Origin: Tidjanibacter sp.
GTDB lineage: Bacteria; Bacteroidota; Bacteroidia; Bacteroidales; Rikenellaceae
Reading direction: 5' to 3'
Assembly: GCA_017396085.1 (NCBI GenBank)
Contig: JAFQNC010000035.1
Coordinates: 24,918 to 88,917, forward strand
DNA length: 64,000 bases
Under the pieces are notes generated by a model. That model was not told where the DNA came from and made no database searches. It worked only from the letters and a program-made list of their open reading frames with translations. Numbering within the stretch: the stretch's first letter is position 1; every line of letters starts with the position of its first letter. The position numbers and the translations under genes are program-made. Below are positions 27,290 to 36,224 of this stretch, piece after piece.

Positions 27290-29347
27290 TTAGTTGGCGT
27301 TGTAGTAGATTACAATCTGTGCCACATCGGTACTTCCGTTGTAGAGGGTTACTCGACCGCCCTTGATATTCTCCTGTGAGTTGATGCTGATGCGCACTCG
27401 CTTGTTGGACACTTGGGTGGCTGAGATGTAGCCCTTGTTTTGCTGATAGGTGTCCCAAATGGAGTTGTAGGAGGGCACTTTGAGTTCCATCTCCTTGTAG
27501 TTGGGACCACAGGTGATGCGGTAGAGGGCCACGCCACGCGACACCGTGTCGCTATCGTAGTTATCCTCGCCCGCTTGGATGCGCTCCAATGTTGCTCCTG
27601 CTGTAAATGCCTCGGTGGGATTAGCAAACTGGATGGGGTCTTCCAAGTTGGCATAGGGGTCCAGAGCAGGGTCCAATACGCAGTGCACGAGCGCAAAGGC
27701 GGTGCCTGCCGAGTTGTAGAAGATGAAGGTGGCCTCGTTGCCGCCATCGGCTGTGGGCTGGCTGTTGGGCACAAGTCCTGCCTCCTTGTCCTCCTCGGAG
27801 TCGCTACCGAGCCTCATCGTGATGCGGTAGAGCACTCCATCGGCCGATGTGCGGTCGCAGGGGGCAATTCCAATCCAGCAGCTCTCCACATCGTACTGTC
27901 CCTTGGGACCGTAGATTTCGTAACGTGCAAACTCATCGGCAAAGAGCAGTTCGGAGCCCGCCTCGTTGTTCTTGTAGGTCAGGCGGTAGCCATTGGGCAC
28001 CTCGGCCCACTGCCCATTCCAAGGGGCGGTGCCTTGTGTGAGTTCCTCCCACAGACCACCGGTGGCCATCATTGCGTTCTCGTTCTCGACAGCCACAGCC
28101 TTCTTCTCCTCGTCAGCGGTGCCTGCCTGCACAAGGCGGCAGAGCACATACTCTTCATACTCCTCCACCATTGCGCTGTTGTCGGCCTTCACGAGCTGTG
28201 TTATGCTGCTCACCTTGTCGGCCACGTTTGCGGGCAGGGCCACAATGTAGCACTCCCTTGCGGTAGCATAAGTGGTGGGTTGTGCGGAGATGGTTAGCGT
28301 GCGCTCCCACACGCCCACCTTGTCGTTTGCACCCTCGGCATAGTCGCCAACCACAACATTGGCCCATTCGGAATAGTCCACGCTGTCGGAGGCCCAGAAG
28401 CGGTTATTATAATAGGTGAGTTTGTAGAGTTTCATTCCATAGGGGGCCACAAGCACTCCCAACACGTCTTCGGAGTAGGAGTAACTACTGGGTTGGTAGT
28501 AGAGGCCCTCGGAGTTGAACTTGAGTTCCTCACCGAGCGACCAGCCCATAAAGTCCTTGCAACCCTCCAACGAGAAAGTTAGTTGGCTCACCACCACAAT
28601 GTCATCGGTGTTGATTGTGCCATCACCATTGTTGTCGCTTGAGATGTCGCACAATTCCATTTGGTACTCGCCCGACTCCAAGGGCCACAACTCGTTGTGT
28701 ACCTTGAGAAGTATGTGGGTGCTGCCAGCCTCGCCACCATAGATGTCGTTGCTGTCCATCCACTCGGGCGCACCCCTCAGAGTCCACTTGAAGTTGGCCT
28801 CCACTTTGATGTGGTGTATCCACTGCGACTGGGAGTTGTCCCAAATCATTGCCACCTGTTGTGTGGGCTCGCTCTCGTATATCCACGAGCCGTCTTCTTC
28901 CTGCTCAAAGACCTCTTCGCTCTGATTGTAGCGCACGGTGTAGACCTTGGCACTGCGCTCCATCTTACCCTTGGTGAGCCTTGCCACCACCTCGGTGCGG
29001 TTGCCCATAGTGAGGCTTATTTCGCACACCTGCGACTTGTTGAAGTCGGTTTGGTCTACCACCACCACACTAATTTCGTGGGTGCCTGCGCTTCCCCTCT
29101 GCATCAGGTCCTCCTTGCCGTTGTCAAGCAGGAGTTTGAAGTATGCGAATTGCTCGGATGGGATGTTGAGTTTCCAATCCATATTGGGGTTGATGGTGAA
29201 CTTGAAGGTTTCACCGGCCACCACATTGGCTTCGATGAGGGTGGGGAAGTTGGGCTCCACCACCTCGGGCTCGGGGGTTTGGCAAGCGGACAGTGCGAGT
29301 GCCACTACTGCCACGCTCCATTTGAGTATGCTGCTAAAGTATTTCAT
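27290..29347 (-). CDS. Surface lipoprotein, DUF5003-like
   Basis: A 685-residue lipoprotein (signal MKYFSSILKWSVAVVALALSAC, Cys22). Sequence is beta-rich throughout, with an N-terminal Ig/BACON-like part (ANVVAGETFKFTINPNMDWKLN) and a calcium-loop-like stretch DNNGDGTINTDD near residue 240. No enzymatic motif is recognizable. Order in the operon (after SusD and DUF4843, before DUF4458/LRR) is the context in which I recall DUF5003 proteins, hence the tentative name. It probably takes part in ligand capture at the surface. A repeat-filled 95-bp gap separates it from the DUF4843 gene. Confidence 0.6.
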   Translation of the reverse strand: MKYFSSILKWSVAVVALALSACQTPEPEVVEPNFPTLIEANVVAGETFKFTINPNMDWKLNIPSEQFAYFKLLLDNGKEDLMQRGSAGTHEISVVVVDQTDFNKSQVCEISLTMGNRTEVVARLTKGKMERSAKVYTVRYNQSEEVFEQEEDGSWIYESEPTQQVAMIWDNSQSQWIHHIKVEANFKWTLRGAPEWMDSNDIYGGEAGSTHILLKVHNELWPLESGEYQMELCDISSDNNGDGTINTDDIVVVSQLTFSLEGCKDFMGWSLGEELKFNSEGLYYQPSSYSYSEDVLGVLVAPYGMKLYKLTYYNNRFWASDSVDYSEWANVVVGDYAEGANDKVGVWERTLTISAQPTTYATARECYIVALPANVADKVSSITQLVKADNSAMVEEYEEYVLCRLVQAGTADEEKKAVAVENENAMMATGGLWEELTQGTAPWNGQWAEVPNGYRLTYKNNEAGSELLFADEFARYEIYGPKGQYDVESCWIGIAPCDRTSADGVLYRITMRLGSDSEEDKEAGLVPNSQPTADGGNEATFIFYNSAGTAFALVHCVLDPALDPYANLEDPIQFANPTEAFTAGATLERIQAGEDNYDSDTVSRGVALYRITCGPNYKEMELKVPSYNSIWDTYQQNKGYISATQVSNKRVRISINSQENIKGGRVTLYNGSTDVAQIVIYYNAN

Positions 29348-29409
29348 AACTTGTCTATGTTTTTTGGCTGTTAGCCATTAGTGCTTTCTTTGTCGTTGGG
29401 GAGTCTGTA

Positions 29410-29440
29410 ATTCAATTTTGAATTTTGAATTTTGAATTCT
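29410..29440. repeat. AATTTTGA tandem block in operon gap
   Basis: Three copies of the 9-nt unit TTTTGAATT, the reverse complement of the ATTCAAAA repeats at 18989, 20538 and 36048, end at the stop codon region of the DUF4843 gene. Confidence 0.8.
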
Positions 29441-29442
29441 CT

Positions 29443-30351
29443 CTACATATTTGCCTTGATGTCCTCGGCTTCGGCATCACTAATCCACTCCACCACGTTG
29501 TAGTAGTCGCCCACGGTGCCCACAGGGGTGCCGAGGTCCTCAATGTAGGCGTTGAGCCAGATGGCCGCAAAACGCTGGCACGAGTTGAAGTAGGACTCTG
29601 CATTGCGGCTGTGCTTGATGCGCAACTTGTTGTCGCCCCAAGCGATACCAAAGACGCTCTTCTCATCGCTAACCACTTGTGGCTCAATTGTTATGAATGA
29701 CTTGGCAGGGTCCTCCGTTTGGAAGTCCACGGCAACATCATAACCATCATAGAGGAAACTGCGGAACACCACCGAGTTCTCACGAGTGGGGTGTGCCTCT
29801 GCCCTCACGAGTCGCTGGTAGGAGCGGTTTTCGCCCGGGTAGTCGTAGATGAGCAGAGAGGTTACAAGGCACCAACCGGTGAAATCCTCCCTCACAAAGG
29901 GACAGCTCTTGTAGATGGTAATCTTGCTGGTGAGGCTCTCCTCGTAGAGGTCCCACTCCAACTCCTCGGGCACCACCAGACGGAGGATGAAGCCGAGCGA
30001 ATCGGAGGGTTGAATGTTGTCGTAGTAGCCTTTGATTTTCACCTCGGTGCTCATTTTGCCCGCAGGGATGGTTATGGTGTTGGACAACAGGCGGTAGTGC
30101 ACACCCTCAATGGCGTTGCTACCCTTGTCAATCACCTCCACACCGAAGGTGCGGTCCTTGGAGGCGGCTTTGGTGGCTGCCACCACCACCGAGAAGTATT
30201 CTTGGTCTTGAAGAACAAGTTTCTGCTGTGCGGGCTCGGAGAACATCACATACGACCTATCGTCATAGGTGGTGTAGTGCTCCTCGCAACCGATGAGCCC
30301 CACGGCGAGTGTGGCTGCTGCGATAAGTATGTTTATTGTGCGTTTCATCAT
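29443..30351 (-). CDS. DUF4843 lipoprotein
   Basis: A 302-residue lipoprotein; signal MMKRTINILIAAATLAVGLIGC with Cys22. The next part, YDDRSYVMFSEPAQQ, then VEVIDKGSNAIEGVHYRLL and TITIPAGKMSTEVKIKGY, is the calx-beta-like sandwich typical of DUF4843 proteins, which are usually found next to SusD genes. The C-terminal half contains FTGWCLVTSLLIYDYPGENRSY. It is 24 bp after susD and thus co-transcribed. It is expected to sit on the cell surface with the SusCD complex. Biochemical role unknown. Confidence 0.78.
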   Translation of the reverse strand: MMKRTINILIAAATLAVGLIGCEEHYTTYDDRSYVMFSEPAQQKLVLQDQEYFSVVVAATKAASKDRTFGVEVIDKGSNAIEGVHYRLLSNTITIPAGKMSTEVKIKGYYDNIQPSDSLGFILRLVVPEELEWDLYEESLTSKITIYKSCPFVREDFTGWCLVTSLLIYDYPGENRSYQRLVRAEAHPTRENSVVFRSFLYDGYDVAVDFQTEDPAKSFITIEPQVVSDEKSVFGIAWGDNKLRIKHSRNAESYFNSCQRFAAIWLNAYIEDLGTPVGTVGDYYNVVEWISDAEAEDIKANM

Positions 30352-30375
30352 AATTCCTTTCTCTCTCTCCTGCCA

Positions 30376-31929
30376 TTACAATTTGTTTTGTTCCACTTCG
30401 GAGCCCGGGGCCTCAATCTCGTGCTGAGGTATGGGCCACACAAACAAGGGGTGGTCGGCCCTCACGGAGAGCGAACTTCCCTCCTCGAGTGAGTTAGCCT
30501 GCGGGGTGCGTGTGAAGCCCTCGCCACCACGGTAGAGGTCGCCCCAACGCTTGATGTCTTGCAGGCGGTGGCCCTCCATATAGAGTTCCCTAACCCTCTC
30601 CTCGGCAATCTGCTCAATGCAGTTGTCGGCGGTGAGCGAGATGCCGCCACCACTCACAAAGCGTGTGCTGCGAAGTGCCACAAGGTCCTTCGATGCGAGC
30701 GAGTAGTTGGGCGTGGTGCTACGGCAGTAGGCTTCGGCCCTGATGAGATACTGCTCGGCAAGGCGGAAGGGCTTGGGCATCGACACGTGGTAGATGAAGC
30801 CGTTGTTTATGAAGTTCTGGTTGCCGTAGTACTTCACCAGCAGAGGCCACGAGAGACCGTGTGCATAGCCCGTTGGCAGGGTTGCAAAGTAGCTGTCGTA
30901 GCGCAGGTCGCTACCCGAATAGAGGTCAAGCACCCACTGGGCCGGCACATAATCGGGGTAGTAATATTGGTAGTCGGTGGTGAAGTTCAGAAAACTCTGA
31001 CCGAGCGCACCCCCGTAGGAGGTCTGCGTGAAGCCCACCTGCCAGATGGTCTCGGTGGCCACATCGTTGGTCCACATATAGTCGAAGTAACTCATCGTGT
31101 TGGTGTAGGCCTCGTTGGCGGCCGAGAGACGATAGTATTTGCTCTCAATCACCTCGGTGGAGTGCTCAATGGCACTCTGCCAATCCTGCATATAGAGAGC
31201 CACCCTTGCGTGGAGTGCGTGGGCCACGTAGCTGGTCATATAGTAGCTACTGTAGAGGGTGAGATTGCCCTGCTTGCTGTAGAGTTCCTCAATGCGGGCG
31301 AGAATTTCCTCGGCCTGCTGGAGGTCTTTGACCACAAAGTCGTAGGACTCCTTCATCGAGGCCCTGCGTGCGGGCTCGGGCTTGGAGAACGACTTGCGCA
31401 ACACCACTCCGAGGTCGCTCTCGGCGGTGGCGGGGTTGTAGGCCTTGCAGTAGAGTTTGAGCAACTCCGAGTAGCAGAGAGCCCTGATGGCATAGACTTC
31501 GCCGGTGTATTGCTCCAGCGTGGTGATGCTGTCGTCATCGGTCTGCTTACTCATCACGCTATCAATACGTTCAAGGTAGAGGTTGCAGTTGGCGATGATA
31601 CCATAGAGAGCGGCATAGACCGACTCCACCTCGGAGGTTGTGGGGCGGATGTTCCACTGCCAAAATTGGCCCATAGCGTTGCTGTAGCCCTCCACGGCAT
31701 AGACCAAGTCGGTCTGTACATCGGGCAGCAGTGTGAGGTAGCCACTCCATAGTGCACTACTCTTCATCAGTGCGTAGATACCCGTAACGGTCTGCTCTGC
31801 ATCGTTGAAACTCTGCATAGCCTCATCGGTGGGTATGGCCGAGCCGGGCTCTTTGTCGAGGCAGGAGGTGGCAGTGAAGGCCACCACGAGGGCCACTATC
31901 AGGTGTTTTATGTGTGTTGTCATCTTCAT
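30376..31929 (-). CDS. SusD/RagB-family nutrient-binding lipoprotein
   Basis: A 517-residue lipoprotein (signal ending ATSC, Cys23, followed by LDKEPGS). The SusD fold is shown by the FNDAEQTVTGIYALMKS start, TPR-like helices around 110-330 (VYAIRALCYSELLKLYCKAY is cut: VYAIRALCYSELLKLY) and the C-terminal LAEQYLIRAEAYCRS and RVRELYMEGHRLQDIKRWGD segments. It forms the lid of the SusC channel whose gene is 15 bp upstream. The substrate is probably peptide-like given the gene company; this is inference. Confidence 0.93.
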   Translation of the reverse strand: MKMTTHIKHLIVALVVAFTATSCLDKEPGSAIPTDEAMQSFNDAEQTVTGIYALMKSSALWSGYLTLLPDVQTDLVYAVEGYSNAMGQFWQWNIRPTTSEVESVYAALYGIIANCNLYLERIDSVMSKQTDDDSITTLEQYTGEVYAIRALCYSELLKLYCKAYNPATAESDLGVVLRKSFSKPEPARRASMKESYDFVVKDLQQAEEILARIEELYSKQGNLTLYSSYYMTSYVAHALHARVALYMQDWQSAIEHSTEVIESKYYRLSAANEAYTNTMSYFDYMWTNDVATETIWQVGFTQTSYGGALGQSFLNFTTDYQYYYPDYVPAQWVLDLYSGSDLRYDSYFATLPTGYAHGLSWPLLVKYYGNQNFINNGFIYHVSMPKPFRLAEQYLIRAEAYCRSTTPNYSLASKDLVALRSTRFVSGGGISLTADNCIEQIAEERVRELYMEGHRLQDIKRWGDLYRGGEGFTRTPQANSLEEGSSLSVRADHPLFVWPIPQHEIEAPGSEVEQNKL

Positions 31930-31944
31930 AGTCGTTGCATCGGT

Positions 31945-34884
31945 TTAGAAAGTGAGGTCCAGTCCAAAGGTGTACTGACGAGCCATTGGGTACTGCGCCG
32001 CATAGATGTTGGCCGTACCCTCGGGGTCAAGGCCCGAGAAGTGGGTGAAGGTGAGCAGGTTTTGGGCCTGCACATAGACCCTTGCGCTACGGAACACCTC
32101 ACTATTAGTGGGGATTTGGTAGGCGAGCATAAGGTTTTTGAGCCTCAAGAAGGAGGCGTCTTCCAGCAACCTGCTGTCAAACTCGGTGTAGACTCCGTGG
32201 CGGGGAATATCCTTCACATCGCCCGGGGCTTTCCACCTGTCGGTGAGCAGACGGCGCGACTGGTTGTAGGTGGCAAAGCGACCGTTGGACTCGTCAAAGT
32301 AGCGGTCGTTGTTGAGCATCCACCTGTCGGCCACCCAGCTGAACTGTGCGCTGAGCGAAAGGCCTTTGTAGGAGAGCGAGGTGCCAAAACCACCCTGCCA
32401 CGGTGCGTGGTAACTCTTGCCCACCAGCACCTTATCTTCATCTCTCAACACGGTGGTCAGCTTGCCCTCCTTGTCGTACCACAGCGCATCGCCATTGATG
32501 GGGTTCACGCCCGCATAGCGGTTGATGTAGAACTCGCCGAGGGGGTGTCCTTTGACGAGTTTGGTGTTGGTGCCGGAGAGTTCATACTCCTCCACGTCGC
32601 CATAGAGTTCGGTAATCTCGTTGTGGTTGTACGACACGTTGGCGTTCACGTTCCAGAGGAATTCATCGGTGGCCACGAGGGTGTAGTTGGCATTGAGTTC
32701 AACACCTGCATTGACCATCTCGCCCACGTTGTCCCAGTAGTAGCCATAGCCACTTGTGGAGTAGGGCAGGGGCACCTGCATAAGCATATCGGAGGTGCGC
32801 TTGTAGTAGAGTTCGAGGTCCACATTGAGCCTATTCCACAGACCCACGTGGAAAGCGAGGTTGGTGGTCCAAGGCTTCTCCCAACTGAGGTTGTCATTAC
32901 CCGGTTGCATCAGGCCCACACCTGCATCGCCCACATAGTCGAGTCCGCCACCCACCAGAGCCATATGCTCATAGTTGGGGATGGAGGAGTTGCCACTCGT
33001 ACCGGTGGAGAAGGCAATCTGACCATTGGTGAGCCAATCGAGTGTGCCGGCCATAAAGTTTTCCCTGCGGATGTTCCACATCAAGCCCACCGACCAAAAA
33101 CCTGCCCAGCGGCTGTTGCGACCAAACCTTGAGGAGCCATCGGCACGCAGAGCCACCTCGGCGAAGTATTTGTTGTCGTAGTTGTATTCTCCACGCGAGA
33201 AGAACGACACAAAGCCGTAGTCGGAGTCGGTGGTGTCGTCCCACGAAGTTGCCCTCGTACCTGTGGAGATGTTGGTCAGGCGGTCGTTGTTCTGACCTTG
33301 GGTGAGCAGGCTGAAAGCCTCGTAGTGGTAGTCCACGCCCTCTTGACCGAGTAACACGGTGAATTCGTGCAGGTCGTCTACCTTGAAGTTGTAGTTGGCG
33401 GTGTTGGTTATGCTCAATGTGTAGCCATCGGTCGAACTACGCGATGCCGAGCCTTGGCCCTGATTGGGGGCGTAACTCGGATAGGACACTCCAAAGCCCG
33501 TGGTGTGGGAGTAGTCCACACCCATCTGCGAGCGAAGGGTGAGCCCTTTGAGCGGGGTGGCCTCCACAAACACGGTAGACATCAGTTTGTATTTCTTGAA
33601 ACTCACGGGGTTGTTCTCCAACCACTCCAGCGGGTTTTGTCCGTTACCCCTCCACGAGCCATCGGCTATGGAGGCCAACGAGCCGTCTTCCCTGCGGGGA
33701 TTCCAATAGGGGAGCATAAACCTTGCGGCCGAAATGGGCGTTACAAGGGTGTAGGCACCCTCATCGGCCTGCTCAATGCGCTGGAAGTTGAGCATAGTGT
33801 TGGTGCCCAATTTGAGCCAATCGGCGGCCTTGCGCTCCACGTTGGCCCTCATTGAGAAACGCTCAAACATCGAGCCCACGGCCGTACCGTCCTGCGAGTA
33901 GAAACCGCCCGAGAGGTAGTAGTTGGTCTTTTCGTCAGCACCCGACACTGCAATCTCGTAGTTCTGCAACGGTGCGGTGCTGTTGAACACCTCGTTCATC
34001 CAGTTCACATCGGTCTGCGACAGGAAGGCGTAGTCCTGCCCATCGGTCATACCCACCTCCTGCTCATAGCGGATGCGCTCGGCGGTGGTCATCAGGTCCC
34101 ACTTGCTGCCATCGGCCTGCGAGAAGCCGAGTTGCATACGGTAGTCAATGCGTGGGCGGTCGGCAATGCGGCCCCTCTTGGTGGTGATAACAATCACGCC
34201 ATTGGCTGCCCTTGCACCATAGATGGAGGTGGAAGATGCATCTTTCAGCACCGAGAGCGACTCGATGTCGGCAGGGTTGATGGTGTTGAAGTCGCTTGCC
34301 GAGATGGGCACACCGTCAAGGATGTAGAGCGGTGCAGTGCCCGAGTTTATGGAGTTGGTACCACGAATGGTCATCACCGCCGATGCACTGGGCTCGCCAG
34401 TGTTGGACAACACGCTCAGACCTGCCACCTGTCCTTGCAGGGCTTGGTCAAAGGCTGCTGTGGGTGTATTCTCAATTTTCTCCGACTTCACGGTCGATAC
34501 GGAGCCTGCCACGGTGCCCTTCTTACGCACACCATAGGCAATCACCACCACATCTTCCAGCACCTCGCTGTCGGTGTGCATCTGCACGTTGTGGATGGCT
34601 TCGGATGCATCGGTGGGCACACTCCACACCACATCTTTGTAGCCCATATAGGAGTAGGTGAGGCTTGTGCCAGCCTCTGCCTCAATGTTGTAGGAGCCGT
34701 CAATGTAGGTGGTAACACCACTGAAAGTTTCGGTCAGCACGGTAACGCCGATGAGTGGCTCGCCACTCTCTCCGTCTACTACCGTACCGCTCACTTTTAC
34801 CTTCGGACCTTGCTGTCCGAAGAGGTTGCTTGGGGCGAGTGCCAGAAGCACTGCCAATAGTAATTGGGTTATTGTTCTATTCAT
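31945..34884 (-). CDS. SusC/RagA-family TonB-dependent transporter
   Basis: A 979-residue outer-membrane receptor. After the signal peptide (MNRTITQLLLAVLLALAPS...) come a carboxypeptidase-D-like domain (KVSGTVVDGESGEPLIGVT), the plug (VAGLSVLSNTG, then YILDGVPISASDFNTINP and VLKDASSTSIYGARAANG) and a 22-strand barrel ending in RQYTFGLDLTF with C-terminal Phe. The ATG at 34884 is used; an upstream in-frame ATG adds 46 non-signal residues. It is the first gene of a nine-gene operon with SusD, four surface lipoproteins and an S8 protease. Import of peptides, as by RagAB, is the favoured guess. Confidence 0.95.
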   Translation of the reverse strand: MNRTITQLLLAVLLALAPSNLFGQQGPKVKVSGTVVDGESGEPLIGVTVLTETFSGVTTYIDGSYNIEAEAGTSLTYSYMGYKDVVWSVPTDASEAIHNVQMHTDSEVLEDVVVIAYGVRKKGTVAGSVSTVKSEKIENTPTAAFDQALQGQVAGLSVLSNTGEPSASAVMTIRGTNSINSGTAPLYILDGVPISASDFNTINPADIESLSVLKDASSTSIYGARAANGVIVITTKRGRIADRPRIDYRMQLGFSQADGSKWDLMTTAERIRYEQEVGMTDGQDYAFLSQTDVNWMNEVFNSTAPLQNYEIAVSGADEKTNYYLSGGFYSQDGTAVGSMFERFSMRANVERKAADWLKLGTNTMLNFQRIEQADEGAYTLVTPISAARFMLPYWNPRREDGSLASIADGSWRGNGQNPLEWLENNPVSFKKYKLMSTVFVEATPLKGLTLRSQMGVDYSHTTGFGVSYPSYAPNQGQGSASRSSTDGYTLSITNTANYNFKVDDLHEFTVLLGQEGVDYHYEAFSLLTQGQNNDRLTNISTGTRATSWDDTTDSDYGFVSFFSRGEYNYDNKYFAEVALRADGSSRFGRNSRWAGFWSVGLMWNIRRENFMAGTLDWLTNGQIAFSTGTSGNSSIPNYEHMALVGGGLDYVGDAGVGLMQPGNDNLSWEKPWTTNLAFHVGLWNRLNVDLELYYKRTSDMLMQVPLPYSTSGYGYYWDNVGEMVNAGVELNANYTLVATDEFLWNVNANVSYNHNEITELYGDVEEYELSGTNTKLVKGHPLGEFYINRYAGVNPINGDALWYDKEGKLTTVLRDEDKVLVGKSYHAPWQGGFGTSLSYKGLSLSAQFSWVADRWMLNNDRYFDESNGRFATYNQSRRLLTDRWKAPGDVKDIPRHGVYTEFDSRLLEDASFLRLKNLMLAYQIPTNSEVFRSARVYVQAQNLLTFTHFSGLDPEGTANIYAAQYPMARQYTFGLDLTF

Positions 34885-34890
34885 AGCGCG

Positions 34891-34898
34891 CAAATGTA
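34891..34898 (-). promoter_or_regulatory. -7 box immediately before susC
   Basis: The minus strand reads TACATTTG with the final G only 7 nt from the A of the susC ATG. If used, the mRNA would have almost no leader. No clear -33 TTTG is visible at the usual spacing. Confidence 0.45.
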
Positions 34899-34997
34899 CA
34901 ACATTTTTTCGGTTTCCCACATAAATATAAATGTATAATTGGCCTCGGGGCACAATTTTTCTTTTCCCTTTGGTGTCCACTTCCAACAAAAAAACTA

Positions 34998-35005
34998 TAC
35001 ATTTG
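34998..35005 (+). promoter_or_regulatory. -7 box of the esterase gene
   Basis: TACATTTG, 20 bp before the ATG at 35025; a TTTG at 34969-34972 is slightly too far (25 nt) for an ideal -33 element. It faces away from the susC promoter. Confidence 0.5.
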
Positions 35006-35024
35006 TGCAAAATAGTATACACCT

Positions 35025-36008
35025 ATGCGAAGACTATCCCTCCTACTGTTCGCCCTGCTCACCCTTTTCCCCTCAGTGTGTGGACAAAAGGTGGAGCGAA
35101 AAACCTACACTTTTACACACCGTGGCGACACTCCGTTGCAACTTGACCTCTACACCACCTCGCCCGAGCAGGTGCAACCCTGCTTGGTCTATGTGTTCGG
35201 TGGAGCCTTCATTGCGGGCTCGCGTGATAGTGAGGGGCTGTTGGAGGTCTACGAATATTTCGCCCGCCGTGGGTGGAAGGTGGTGGCCATTGACTACCGC
35301 CTTGGGCTCCGACCACTCATCGAAGAGCCCACGGTCAAACGCTCCGTGTTCGACTTCCGCTCTATGCTTATGAGTGCGGTTGATATGGCTGCCGAGGACC
35401 TTCTGGAAGCCACAGCCTACCTTGTTGCCAATGCCCCGCAACTTGCCATAAATCCCGAGAAGATTGTAACGATGGGCTCCAGTGCAGGAGGTATTGCAGT
35501 GTGCCAAGCCGAGTGGGCCATTTGTAGTGGCGATGTGGCTGCGGCGGTGCTGCCTGCCGATTTCAACTATGCGGGCGTAATCTCAATGGCGGGTGCCATT
35601 ATGGAACGCGGGCGCAGGCTCCGCTGGGAACGCACTCCCTGCCCGATGTTGCTCTGCCACGGCAATGCCGACCGCAATGTGCCCTATGGTCGCCAATCGC
35701 TCTTTGGGGTGTCGCTCTTCGGCTCGGAGGCCATCTCGAAGTCGCTCAAAAAGGCGGGCGTATCGCACTGGTTCTATGATGTTTGCAAACGAGGCCACAG
35801 TCTTTCGTGGCGACCTATGTATGAGCAGAGGGACCTCATTGAGAGTTTTCTTACAAGGGAGGCTTTGGGCTGCGAGGGCAAGAGTGTACACCTTCGTGTG
35901 GACAACCCTGCACTGCCCAATGTGAGGACCAACTTCGGCCTGATGACCTACATCAAATCCAACTTCGGTGGGCGCACCTCTTCCGAGTTGGAGATTGTGG
36001 TGGATTAG
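35025..36008 (+). CDS. Exported alpha/beta-hydrolase (carboxylesterase-like)
   Basis: A 327-residue protein with a Sec signal (MRRLSLLLFALLTLFPSVCG) and an alpha/beta-hydrolase core. Motifs are the oxyanion-type VFGGAF (about 63-68), the nucleophile elbow GSSAGG with Ser153, the acid region CHGNAD and His258 in KRGHS. The set resembles the esterase/lipase (HSL-like, BD-FAE) group. Periplasmic or secreted location is expected; the Cys at the signal end could also make it a lipoprotein. It is divergent to the SusCD operon by 140 bp and may be co-regulated. Substrate is unknown. Confidence 0.85.
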   Translation: MRRLSLLLFALLTLFPSVCGQKVERKTYTFTHRGDTPLQLDLYTTSPEQVQPCLVYVFGGAFIAGSRDSEGLLEVYEYFARRGWKVVAIDYRLGLRPLIEEPTVKRSVFDFRSMLMSAVDMAAEDLLEATAYLVANAPQLAINPEKIVTMGSSAGGIAVCQAEWAICSGDVAAAVLPADFNYAGVISMAGAIMERGRRLRWERTPCPMLLCHGNADRNVPYGRQSLFGVSLFGSEAISKSLKKAGVSHWFYDVCKRGHSLSWRPMYEQRDLIESFLTREALGCEGKSVHLRVDNPALPNVRTNFGLMTYIKSNFGGRTSSELEIVVD

Positions 36009-36016
36009 GCCTGTCA

Positions 36017-36043
36017 AAGAGCCCTCGGACCCGAGGGCTTTTT
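36017..36043 (+). terminator. Terminator of the esterase gene
   Basis: Stem AGCCCTCGG / CCGAGGGCT (36020-36028 and 36031-36039) with a 2-nt nominal loop, followed by TTTTT. Confidence 0.9.
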
Positions 36044-36045
36044 GT

Positions 36046-36162
36046 AATTCAAAATTCAAAATTGACAAAACGTTGTTTTGTCTAAAATGCTCCCGCTCGG
36101 CAGAGTCTGCAAGCAGCCTTTGCGCTCGCTTACTCGCATTTGCCAAAATTCAAAATTATGGG
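36046..36162. repeat. Mosaic repeat block with GACAAAAC hairpin
   Basis: AATTCAAAATTCAAAATT (36046-36063) leads into the hairpin GACAAAAC-GTT-GTTTTGTC (36064-36082), then a segment rich in short inverted words (CGGCAGAGTCTGCAAGCAG, GCGCTCGCTTACTCGC) and a final AAAATTCAAAATTA. The left part is the same block as at 20538-20585 but its right arm is broken off after GTTTTGTC. Confidence 0.75.
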
Positions 36163-36224
36163 TGTTGCCTGCAAGTTATTTCAACCACTTGCGCATTGTG
36201 ATGAAGGCCGAGCCTGCCGTTTTC

